Source of the DNA: Gammaproteobacteria bacterium
GTDB taxonomy: Bacteria; Pseudomonadota; Gammaproteobacteria; Eutrophobiales; Eutrophobiaceae
NCBI GenBank assembly: GCA_012270695.1
Contig: JAAXHV010000199.1
Location: 319 to 8,791, forward strand
Direction of reading: 5' to 3'
DNA length: 8,473 nucleotides
The notes under the pieces were generated by a model, which was given only the letters and a program-made list of their open reading frames with translations, was not told where the DNA came from and did not search any database. Position 1 is the first letter of the stretch; the number at the start of each line of letters is the position of its first letter. Below, in pieces: positions 1 through 7,028 of the stretch. The position numbers and the translations under genes were made by a program.

Positions 1-1
1 G

Positions 2-712
2 CTGGTAGAGAGAAATGCCATATCGCAGCAGGAGTTGGACGAGGCCCGCTATGAATTCGATGCTTGGCAAGGCCGGATTGATGCCTTGCGCGCCGAGGTG
101 GCCGGTATTCAATTGGATATAGAACGGAGCACGATCCGCGCGCCGTTCAACAGCGTAGTCGTTTCCCGCCATACCGAAGTGGGGCAGTGGAGCGACGTCG
201 GCGAGCGGGTACTGGAGGTGTTGTCAACGGATACCCAGGAAGTTCACGTCGACGTACCGGAGAAGTATTTCAACGGGCTGAAGGCTGGCGCCGGCGTAAA
301 CGTCACGTTTGACTCTGTCCCGCAGCAGGAGTACACAGCGTATATCCGCGCAATCATTCCCCGGGCAGACCCCGGCGCCCGTACCTTCCCCGTGAAACTG
401 CGCTTGACGGAAGCCAGTGAAAAAATCGGCGCCGGTATGATCGCACGGGCAACTTTTGCGTTGGGAGATACCAGTCCGGGTACCCTTGTGCCCAAGGATG
501 CCATTGTCCGGCAGGGAAACAATACCGTGGTATTCCTGGTCGATAAAGGCAACGCTGTTCCCGCGCCGGTTATGGTGGGTAATGCGATGGGTTTATGGAC
601 GGTGGTGAACGGCGCCGTCTCTCCCGGAGACAAGGTGATCACACGCGGCAATGAAAGGTTGCAACCCGGGCAACCGGTGCAGGCTGAACCGTTACCGTAT
701 CCGTTTCCATGA
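2..712 (+). CDS. RND efflux periplasmic adaptor (HlyD/AcrA-type membrane-fusion protein), 5' end missing
   Basis: This is the C-terminal 236 residues of a membrane-fusion adaptor, which in this family links an inner-membrane RND pump to an outer-membrane channel. The frame is open to the left edge, so the true start, signal peptide and most of the first hairpin are outside the window; the TTG at 35 is only an internal codon. In order one sees the end of a coiled-coil hairpin (to about nt 120), the returning half of the lipoyl/barrel-sandwich domain (IRAPFNSVVVSRHTEVGQW, from about nt 137), a beta-barrel domain (EVHVDVPEKYFNGLKAG onward) and a membrane-proximal domain starting near LVPKDAIVRQGNN. 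The stop overlaps the start of the permease gene (ATGA at 709-712), so the two are translationally coupled and probably act as one pump. The substrate cannot be told from sequence. Confidence 0.93.
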   Translation: MVERNAISQQELDEARYEFDAWQGRIDALRAEVAGIQLDIERSTIRAPFNSVVVSRHTEVGQWSDVGERVLEVLSTDTQEVHVDVPEKYFNGLKAGAGVNVTFDSVPQQEYTAYIRAIIPRADPGARTFPVKLRLTEASEKIGAGMIARATFALGDTSPGTLVPKDAIVRQGNNTVVFLVDKGNAVPAPVMVGNAMGLWTVVNGAVSPGDKVITRGNERLQPGQPVQAEPLPYPFP

Positions 713-3700
713 ACTTCATAAAGGCCTGTATCCGCTATCCGGTTTCCACCGCGGTAGGCGTCATTTTCCTGATCCTGTTCGGCTTTGTTGCATTATTCAA
801 TTTGCCAATCCAGTTGACCCCGGACGTCACCAAGCCGGAAATAACGGTGACCACTATCTGGCCCGGCGCCAGTCCCCTGGAGGTAGAGCGGGATATCATC
901 GACGAACAGGAAGAAGAGCTTAAATCACTGGAAGGACTGGTCAGAATGCGTAGTGAGAGCCATGACGGCCAGGGCATAGTCACACTAAGGTTCCAGGTCG
1001 GCACCGATAAGGATGCGGCCAGGCTCAAGGTATCGAACCGGCTTGACCAGGTGGAATCTTATCCATCCAACGTCGAAAAGCCGATAATTTCAGGGCAGGC
1101 AGGTGTTTCAGGAGCGATAGCCTGGTTTCACCTGGACCCCACCCGGGAAAACAGTTTCGATGGGGATATTTCCACATTGTATGACTTCGTCGATGATTAC
1201 ATCATCCCGGAGCTGGAGCGTGTGGAGGGCGTATCAGCATCCAATATCTATGGCGGTCGCGAAGCGGAAATCCACGTCATCGCAGACCCGACAAAACTGG
1301 CCCTGCGCCAGGTAACGCTGGTTGAACTCGCAGATGCCATAGAACGCGAAAATCGTAACTACAGCGGAGGTGATTTCGACGAAGGGAAGCGCCGCTATGT
1401 CGTACGTACGGTTGGCGAGTACCAGTCCCCGGAAGACCTGGAGGATATCGTGGTTGCCAGCCGCAATAACGTGCCGATTTATCTTCGTGACGTGGCAAGG
1501 GTTGTGCTGACTCACGAAAAGCCCAGAGGCGCGATATTCAGTTTGAATAACCCCACCATTGCCATGAACATACAACGCCAGGTCGGCGCTAACGAACTGG
1601 ATGTCATGGCGCAGGTGAAGGAGAAGGTCGAGAGGATAAACAACGAATTACTGGTGCCCCGGGGACTTTACCTGGAGCATGCCTGGGACCAGACCGCGTA
1701 CATCAACAGCGCCATAGAACTGGTACGCAACAATTTGTTCATCGGCGGCAGCCTCGCCATCTTGGTGCTGTTGCTTTTCCTGCGTAACGCCGGCAGTACG
1801 CTCATCGCCGCGCTCACCATCCCCATCAGCATTGTCGGCACCTTCCTGATGATGGCCGTGTTCGACAGGACGATAAACGTGATCAGCCTGGCCGGTATGG
1901 CGTTTGCTACCGGCATGGTGGTGGATAATTCCATCGTCGTCCTGGAGAACATCTACCGGCACAGGCAGAGAGGAAAATCATTCTTCAGCGCAGCCTACGA
2001 GGGTGTCACCGAAGTATGGGGCGCCGTGCTTGCCAGTACCTTGACGACCATTGCCGTATTTGCCCCGGTGATTTTGATTGAAGAGGAAATAGGAAAATTA
2101 TTTGCTGATATCGCTGTGGCCATCAGTTGTGCAGTGGGTCTTAGCTTGATCGTGGCGATCACCGTTATTCCCACCATGTCGGCGCGCATGCTCCGGGTTG
2201 CCGGCAGGGATAGCGGCTTCCACAACCTGTGGGGCGGCGTACCTGTGGCTGCACTGGTAAGGGATAAGATAGCGTCCCTGTCTTACTGGATAAATGCCTC
2301 GGTAATGCGTCGGTTGCTCATAGTCGGTGTGGTGGTGGCCCTGGCGCTGGGGATCAGTATTGCCATAAAACCGAAGACAGAATACCTGCCCACGGGTGAT
2401 ACGGATTTTTTGTTCGGACTGCTGCTGCCGCCGCCGGGCTACACCGTGGCTGAGCGGGCCAGGATACATGACCAGTTCGCCGGCGCCATGCAATATCTGA
2501 AGTCCTATCCTCCGGGTACGCAGGAGGCGGAGTCTCTGCCGGGCGCTGGGCTGGATACGTTTTTTTTCGGCTTCGAAGGCGGTGTGATATTCATGGGAGT
2601 CACCCCTAATGAACCGCGCCGGACCAACGAGTTGATCCCCGTCTTCCAGCAGGCCATGGCAAGTGTTCCGGGCGCCATCCCGATACTGCAACAATGGAGC
2701 ATCTTTGAGGATGACGCCGGCGAAGGCCGCTCTATCGATGTGGAAATCAAGGGGCCGGAACTGGAACGACTCATTGCCCTGGGTGCGGAAATCTTTGCAA
2801 CGACCTACCAGGTGTTACCCGGCGCCCAGGCCTTTCCCATACCCGGCCTGGACCTGGGCAACCCGGAAGTGCAGGTCATGGTAGACCGGCGCCGGGCCGC
2901 GGAACTCGGCATAAGCAATCGTGATCTGGGTTTCTCGGTGGACGCCCTGGTGGACGGCGCCAAGGTCAGCGATTACCAGTATGAAGGCAAGGAAATCGAC
3001 ATACGCCTGAAAGCCGAAGAAGGGGTTGCCCACAATACCCATACCTTGGAACAACTGCCTATCGCCACGCCGGACGGTCGTCTCGTGACGCTCGGCGCTA
3101 TCGCTGACGTATCTCTCACTTACGGCCCTGTTCAGGTCAATCACCGGGAACGGGAGCGCACCATCACCATCCGCATCCTGCCCGACTTTGAGATGCCGAC
3201 TGAAGCCGCCATGGAAATCATACAGGAAGAGATCGTCAATCCCATGAAGCAGCGGGAAGAGAGCAGCGGGCTCTATCGGATAGAGTTGACAGGTAGCGCC
3301 GATAAACTGGTGAGCGCAGGCGACGCACTGAAGTGGAATTTGATACTGGCGTTGATCATCACTTTTCTGCTCATGTCCGCGCTGTTTGAGAGTTTCCTTT
3401 ATCCTTTTGTCATCATGTTCAGCGTCCCCCTGGCCATGCTGGGCGGTTTTCTCGGCCTGGCCCTGGTCAATGTGGCCATCGCTTATCAGCCGCTGGACGT
3501 CTTGACGATGCTGGGGTTCATCATTCTCCTGGGCACGGTCGTCAACAACCCCATCCTCATCGTACACCAGTCCCTGAACCACATCAGGAAAGAGGGTATG
3601 GAAGCCCACGTCGCAATCAGGGAGGCGGTGCACAGCCGTATCCGCCCCATCTTCATGAGCGCCGGCACCTCGACGTTTGCCATGTTACCCCTGATCCTCG

Positions 3701-3882
3701 CGCCGGGAGCGGGTTCTGAGCTGTACCGGGGCATAGGCGGCGTAGTGATCGGCGGCCTGCTGCTATCCACCGTGTTCACCCTGTTCATCGTCCCCGCCAT
3801 GCTCAGCCTGGTGTTCGACCTGCGCAAACTGCTGACCGGAAGGCCGGACGGCGCAGTCATCGCAGAAGCCCTGCCGGATTAA
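709..3882 (+). CDS. RND-family efflux permease (AcrB/MexB-like superfamily), full length
   Basis: This is a 1057-residue inner-membrane proton-driven exporter, the usual size for the AcrB superfamily. The layout is typical: TM1 at about residues 11-30, a large periplasmic loop, TM2-TM6 at about 343-490, TM7 near 535-553, a second periplasmic loop, and TM8-TM12 at about 881-1036. TM4 contains GMVVDNSIVVLENIYRH, with Asp406 at the position of AcrB Asp407 but Asn407 where AcrB has a second Asp. TM10 contains VVNNPILIVHQ, with Asn946 where AcrB has Lys940. The Arg of the TM11 motif RPIFMS is kept. The start is the ATG overlapping the adaptor stop. It is not CusA-like, and the single-Asp TM4 motif places it in a branch of HAE-type pumps away from AcrB itself. 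The substrate is unknown. No outer-membrane factor gene is seen downstream. Confidence 0.96.
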   Translation: MNFIKACIRYPVSTAVGVIFLILFGFVALFNLPIQLTPDVTKPEITVTTIWPGASPLEVERDIIDEQEEELKSLEGLVRMRSESHDGQGIVTLRFQVGTDKDAARLKVSNRLDQVESYPSNVEKPIISGQAGVSGAIAWFHLDPTRENSFDGDISTLYDFVDDYIIPELERVEGVSASNIYGGREAEIHVIADPTKLALRQVTLVELADAIERENRNYSGGDFDEGKRRYVVRTVGEYQSPEDLEDIVVASRNNVPIYLRDVARVVLTHEKPRGAIFSLNNPTIAMNIQRQVGANELDVMAQVKEKVERINNELLVPRGLYLEHAWDQTAYINSAIELVRNNLFIGGSLAILVLLLFLRNAGSTLIAALTIPISIVGTFLMMAVFDRTINVISLAGMAFATGMVVDNSIVVLENIYRHRQRGKSFFSAAYEGVTEVWGAVLASTLTTIAVFAPVILIEEEIGKLFADIAVAISCAVGLSLIVAITVIPTMSARMLRVAGRDSGFHNLWGGVPVAALVRDKIASLSYWINASVMRRLLIVGVVVALALGISIAIKPKTEYLPTGDTDFLFGLLLPPPGYTVAERARIHDQFAGAMQYLKSYPPGTQEAESLPGAGLDTFFFGFEGGVIFMGVTPNEPRRTNELIPVFQQAMASVPGAIPILQQWSIFEDDAGEGRSIDVEIKGPELERLIALGAEIFATTYQVLPGAQAFPIPGLDLGNPEVQVMVDRRRAAELGISNRDLGFSVDALVDGAKVSDYQYEGKEIDIRLKAEEGVAHNTHTLEQLPIATPDGRLVTLGAIADVSLTYGPVQVNHRERERTITIRILPDFEMPTEAAMEIIQEEIVNPMKQREESSGLYRIELTGSADKLVSAGDALKWNLILALIITFLLMSALFESFLYPFVIMFSVPLAMLGGFLGLALVNVAIAYQPLDVLTMLGFIILLGTVVNNPILIVHQSLNHIRKEGMEAHVAIREAVHSRIRPIFMSAGTSTFAMLPLILAPGAGSELYRGIGGVVIGGLLLSTVFTLFIVPAMLSLVFDLRKLLTGRPDGAVIAEALPD

Positions 3883-3885
3883 TCG

Positions 3886-3917
3886 GTTGATTAGCATCAA
3901 CAGGGCACACTTGCCCT
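3886..3917 (+). terminator. Two short inverted repeats after the RND gene, possible weak terminator
   Basis: GTTGA (3886-3890) pairs with TCAAC (3897-3901), and directly after it AGGGCA (3902-3907) pairs with TGCCCT (3912-3917) across a 4-base loop. They lie 4-35 bases after the permease stop, where a terminator is expected. There is no T-tract after either stem, so an intrinsic terminator is uncertain. Apart from these hairpins I see no convincing promoter in 3918-3997. Confidence 0.3.
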
Positions 3918-4008
3918 TACCCGGGAATCAGGAAATATTCCGAATTCTGATTGCAGGATTGGTTATAGTGGTCTCGGGAAGTTACGCTTTGGATAACAGG
4001 AGATAACT

Positions 4009-4119
4009 ATGAAGGTAACATACACGATCATAAGCGTGGGTGTCGCGTTAGCCTTGGTGATTGTGGTTAATGGAAACATCATGCGTCAGGACATACGGGA
4101 TATACAAACAGTATCGTGA
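4009..4119 (+). CDS. Small single-span membrane protein, 36 aa, possibly a truncated gene
   Basis: The ORF starts at an ATG preceded by AGGAGA (about 3998-4003) at good spacing, the clearest ribosome binding site in the window. The product has a positively charged N-terminus, a hydrophobic segment at about residues 6-20 (IISVGVALALVIVV) and a polar tail with isoleucines spaced like a coiled coil (IMRQDIRDIQ). It would be an N-anchored inner-membrane or secreted peptide. I do not recognise a family. It ends with TGA at 4117-4119, but the coiled-coil pattern continues in another frame just downstream, so it may be the front half of a longer gene broken by one missing base. The alternative is a genuine microprotein. 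Only the RBS and composition support expression. Confidence 0.5.
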   Translation: MKVTYTIISVGVALALVIVVNGNIMRQDIRDIQTVS

Positions 4120-4202
4120 ATATCGAGTCCAAGGTGTCTGTGATAGAAGGACAGTTGGCCCTGCTGATTGATGCATGGGATACCAAGGCATCTAATCCTA
4201 TA
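4116..4202 (+). pseudogene. Out-of-frame coiled-coil continuation of the small membrane ORF
   Basis: In the frame one base back from the small ORF, a GTG that overlaps its stop (GTGA at 4116-4119) begins NIESKVSVIEGQLALLIDAW, with hydrophobic residues at heptad-like spacing that continue the pattern of the preceding peptide. The frame stays open to a TGA at 4269-4271, but that part lies over the 3' end of the convergent HNH gene and reads unlike protein (a Cys-rich, unpatterned stretch after about 4203). I read this as the rear half of one frameshifted and 3'-replaced gene. The GTGA overlap also allows a coupled second mini-ORF. No canonical slippery heptamer is seen at the junction, so programmed frameshifting is unlikely. 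Confidence 0.35.
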
Positions 4203-4204
4203 CC

Positions 4205-5062
4205 TTATAACATAATGTGTTGCTGTCTGCGGGCAGCCGCTATAATTTTCCGACAATTCGAATCGACGTGATAATGTAAATGCGCTTTGGCATGACAGAG
4301 TTTGCATAGACAGGTCAGGTTATCATCACGGTTATTCCGTTTGTCAGCATTCTTGTGGTGTACATCTAAACACCGCTGAGCTTCGCGTTGATTTAGCCTT
4401 ACTCCGCATTTTTCACAGGTGAAATTTCGAGACCTGCGAAATTTTTTGGAGATATCGCTCCAATTCTGAGGATACCCGGTACGTAATGTAGCTAGCCGTG
4501 CATCCGCCATTTCTCTTTTGAATATATCAAATTGTTGCCACAGGAGATTAAGTGCTTCTTCAGCATTAAACTGGTTAGTGATTTTTTCCCGTATAGATTT
4601 TTCCATTGAATAGTTGAAGCAATGGTATTCCGATTCTGCAAGGCAATTTTGACACGGGAAAAGCTTCACTTGACGCTCTTCGGTATTGTGCCAACCTTTC
4701 CTGATGTCAATGTAATATCTGTCATCTTTCCGATTAGTCACTCGATATCGTTCAAAACGTCCCTTCTGCTTCATGTCATGTAGAGTTCTACACACCCTGA
4801 AGTGAATTTTCTTGCATTGCCTTTGCGTGAGATTTGAGGCTGGTCCAAGGTTGGTATGATCACGAATGTAAGCGAATACCGGTTGTCCGTTACGAATTAA
4901 AAGACCACTTGGGTTGAATAGGCTTTCTACTCCCAAACCCTCCATGTCGATATCAATCGCTTCTTTGGGCGGATGCGGAATAAATTGTGCTTGCTTGCCT
5001 CCGACTCGCTGGCGGATTTCACTCAATCGGGCAGCGATGCGCCGGTCATCGATTTTAACCAT
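4205..5062 (-). CDS. zorE: HNH endonuclease, ZorE-like effector of a type II Zorya system
   Basis: This 285-residue protein has a C-terminal HNH nuclease fold: CEKC at 216-219, the catalytic LDVHH (His235-His236), Asn248 in DDNL, and CKLCH at 253-257, so all zinc and active-site positions look intact. Upstream is a second possible metal site, CQNC (137-140) followed by His147 and Cys148. Residues about 50-107 (PSGLLIRNGQPVFAYIRDHT to GRFERY) form a basic region that could be a winged-helix or other DNA-binding domain. That is an inference; I cannot name the family. The ATG overlaps the zorB stop by 8 bases, with AAGG upstream, so translation is coupled to zorB. The last gene of a ZorAB operon with an HNH domain is what defines Zorya type II, whose ZorE acts on phage DNA in the cytoplasm. 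No downstream terminator is evident. Confidence 0.8.
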   Translation of the reverse strand: MVKIDDRRIAARLSEIRQRVGGKQAQFIPHPPKEAIDIDMEGLGVESLFNPSGLLIRNGQPVFAYIRDHTNLGPASNLTQRQCKKIHFRVCRTLHDMKQKGRFERYRVTNRKDDRYYIDIRKGWHNTEERQVKLFPCQNCLAESEYHCFNYSMEKSIREKITNQFNAEEALNLLWQQFDIFKREMADARLATLRTGYPQNWSDISKKFRRSRNFTCEKCGVRLNQREAQRCLDVHHKNADKRNNRDDNLTCLCKLCHAKAHLHYHVDSNCRKIIAAARRQQHIML

Positions 5063-5723
5063 ACATGCCCGCCTTTCGACAGGACGCGGTCATGAGTCGA
5101 AATTCCACCCGCCGCGAGCGTACCCGATCTTCTTTACCATCCACAGTCAGGATTAAGCGGCTGGATGACAAACCGTTAGCGGTAATATGTGCCCTGGCCC
5201 ACTCAGTATATTCCTTCGATATCGGCAGTTTCATGATAAACAACAAGATTGTGCGAGTGCGTCTTTGTGACAAGTCCATATTCATAAAATAAGCCTCACC
5301 CTCATCACGAGTCCCGCTCCAGTCACTGGAAGTATGTCCCTCGATTCGTATTTCACGAATATCTTCGCGATACTGCTCTGAGTGTATGATCTTCATGTAG
5401 CGTGGGAAAAAATCTCGCAGTATGTCAGCAAAGCGCGGTCGTATATGAGCCTCGCCGGCCTCGAACAAGACCTCAGGGCTACGGAAACGGATAGTCAAAT
5501 CCTCCAGTAGTTCTACGTCCCAGGTAGCAAAATCTGATTCGAATTCTGTCGCTAACACTTGGTAGATTTTGTCACATTCCTCCCTGTACGTGCTTTCCGC
5601 TGTCACGACTGTGCGAACGAAAATAATGGCAATAAACATAAAGATGAGCATCAAAGCCGCCATCAGGTCGGAAACAGGTGCCCACTGTTCGCTGTCGTCC
5701 GATTTGCCGAAGCTGAGATTCAT
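5055..5723 (-). CDS. zorB: ZorB-like MotB/OmpA-domain stator subunit
   Basis: This 222-residue inner-membrane protein has one N-terminal membrane span (about residues 18-36, SDLMAALMLIFMFIAIIF) preceded by a short cytoplasmic tail. Asp19 sits at the start of the span, as does the proton-binding Asp of MotB. Residues about 75-212 form an OmpA/MotB C-terminal peptidoglycan-binding domain: FRSPEVLFEAGEAHIRPRF, IEGHTSSDWSG (127-137), NMDLSQRRTRTILLFI (148-163) and RRVEFRL (204-210). The usual Asp of the OmpA GHTD motif is Ser here, probably a family trait. In Zorya, ZorB dimers sit inside a ZorA pentamer as a proton-driven, cell-wall-anchored motor. The ATG shares one base with the zorA stop (TAATG) and is preceded by GAGGGG. 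Domain content alone could fit a flagellar or Tol/Exb stator, but the HNH neighbour argues for Zorya. Confidence 0.85.
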   Translation of the reverse strand: MNLSFGKSDDSEQWAPVSDLMAALMLIFMFIAIIFVRTVVTAESTYREECDKIYQVLATEFESDFATWDVELLEDLTIRFRSPEVLFEAGEAHIRPRFADILRDFFPRYMKIIHSEQYREDIREIRIEGHTSSDWSGTRDEGEAYFMNMDLSQRRTRTILLFIMKLPISKEYTEWARAHITANGLSSSRLILTVDGKEDRVRSRRVEFRLMTASCRKAGMYG

Positions 5724-6988
5724 TATCTTTGCCCCTCAGCCCGAATAACTTCTGCGACACGTTCTGCTATGGATACCATATTTTCTCCCCAAGCACGGGC
5801 TACCCGATCAATTTCACGGTTTATTTCTTGGGTAAATTTGTTGATAGCGGAGTCAACAATCCCTGTCACCTGATTAGCAGAATCACGCTGCGTTTTCTCA
5901 AGAGTTTCTCGCATTCCGGCGGCGAGGGATTCTACATTCTCCGTGTGTAAGCGGGCAATGCGACGGGTTTCCTCTTCAGCCTGTCGTATAGTAGCTTCCA
6001 GTTCGTTGAATCCCCGTGCACTTTGCGCTAAATCCGCGCCAACCTTGTCGAGATGTTGCTTGATCACAGGGAATGAATTCAAGGCTTGTTGGCGCATTGC
6101 TGCGAATGCCTCTAACTGATGATTCAGTAATTCTACATTATCACGAGCGTCTCCAACTGCTTCCCGCAACTGTTCCATTGTCACCGGGATTTTTTGGCAA
6201 TCCGTCGCGATTTGCGCAATGCGCTCCGCTGTCAAGTTGAAGGCATTGGTCAGTTGCTCCACTTGATTTCGGTGGTCCTCCTGCCATTTTTTTATGGCCT
6301 GGGTAGCTGTATTAAATTCGATAAACGTGCTACCGAATTGCTTAATCAACGCTTCCTCTATGTTTGCGATTAACTGCTTGAGGGATTCTCCTAATTGTTT
6401 GCCTATTATGTCGCGTATTTCCTCTATTAAGCTTTTCAGATTTTCTATTAATGCAACGCGGATTGTATCGCTGAACCCGTCCAGCTTCTTGAATCCATCG
6501 CGGTTTTCATCACGCATTTTTTGCATCTGCGTGACCATGCTGGAATCACCTTCTCCGGCGATGGCTTGCTTGATTGCATCCAATCTTTCGAGAATTTCGC
6601 GTTGCTCGGGCGATGTAACTGGTTTAAATGCCTCCAATCTTGGTAACAAACTATCCAGGGAAACTGACAAGCGGCCACCGATCATTCGGAAAGTAATCGA
6701 AGAACCAATACCGAGCAGACTTGTCACGAAGGCCGTCTTCATCCCATTAAGCAAAGCTTCTATGCTGTCATTAATGTTTCCTGGCGAAAAATCCAGAGGA
6801 TACAGCGCAATAAAGATTCCACAGAAGGTCCCGAAAATGCCTAGACTCGTCATCAGGGCGGGTGCTGCTTGACGGAACTTGTCTGACAGTAAGCCGAGAA
6901 GAAAAAACAGAATAAGTAAGACGACAACAGTCCATATAATTCCATCTTCGCCTAAGCTTGCGAGCATGCTGTAAATAACTTCTGTCAT
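5723..6988 (-). CDS. zorA: ZorA-like MotA/TolQ/ExbB-type motor subunit with long helical tail
   Basis: This 421-residue protein has membrane segments at about residues 17-35 (IIWTVVVLLILFFLLGLL), 44-63 (ALMTSLGIFGTFCGIFIALY) and 86-104 (AFVTSLLGIGSSITFRMIG). The last two carry Thr and Ser residues (Thr47, Ser48, Thr54, Thr89, Ser90) of the kind that line the ion path in MotA/ExbB proteins. From about residue 127 to the end the chain is charged, proline-poor and heptad-rich, predicted as a long cytoplasmic helix or coiled coil. It includes KKWQEDHRNQVEQLTNAF (233-250), similar to a motif I recall in Zorya-type ZorA. In this family five ZorA subunits surround two ZorB, and the tail relays a signal of envelope disturbance to the effector. 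The start ATG has no strong Shine-Dalgarno; the next Met is residue 8. It could be taken for a chemotaxis or ExbB-like protein, but the tail and neighbours favour ZorA. Confidence 0.85.
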   Translation of the reverse strand: MTEVIYSMLASLGEDGIIWTVVVLLILFFLLGLLSDKFRQAAPALMTSLGIFGTFCGIFIALYPLDFSPGNINDSIEALLNGMKTAFVTSLLGIGSSITFRMIGGRLSVSLDSLLPRLEAFKPVTSPEQREILERLDAIKQAIAGEGDSSMVTQMQKMRDENRDGFKKLDGFSDTIRVALIENLKSLIEEIRDIIGKQLGESLKQLIANIEEALIKQFGSTFIEFNTATQAIKKWQEDHRNQVEQLTNAFNLTAERIAQIATDCQKIPVTMEQLREAVGDARDNVELLNHQLEAFAAMRQQALNSFPVIKQHLDKVGADLAQSARGFNELEATIRQAEEETRRIARLHTENVESLAAGMRETLEKTQRDSANQVTGIVDSAINKFTQEINREIDRVARAWGENMVSIAERVAEVIRAEGQR

Positions 6989-7028
6989 GACTATATGAGA
7001 TGTGTGCTTGTCGTTTAAAAGGTGGAGA

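Noticed and set aside
2560..2567. Run of eight T inside the RND permease gene
   Set aside because: It encodes phenylalanines in frame and the reading frame is intact on both sides; a lone T8 run is weak evidence for phase variation.
2815..3633. 272-codon minus-strand ORF opposite the RND permease
   Set aside because: It is a shadow of a full-length, well-conserved permease; rich in His, Gln and Asp with no domain pattern, as expected from the antisense of GC-rich codons.
3951..3969. TTGCAG and TATAGT as a promoter for the small ORF
   Set aside because: The spacing is about 7 bases, far below the 16-18 needed, and no better -35 box is placed correctly.
6294..6872. 192-codon ORF on the plus strand opposite zorA
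   Set aside because: It is antisense to a gene with clear domains, has no recognisable motif, and its hydrophobic and Ser/Ile-rich composition is a mirror of the helical coding strand.
5055..6988. Flagellar MotAB or ExbBD/TolQR energiser genes
   Set aside because: The long helical tail of the MotA-like protein, the HTSS-x-W OmpA motif and the overlapping HNH gene fit Zorya, and no flagellar, TonB or Tol genes are present.
6989..7028. Terminator between the methyltransferase and zorA
   Set aside because: The 40-base gap contains no stem followed by a T-tract on the minus strand, so readthrough as one transcript is more likely.
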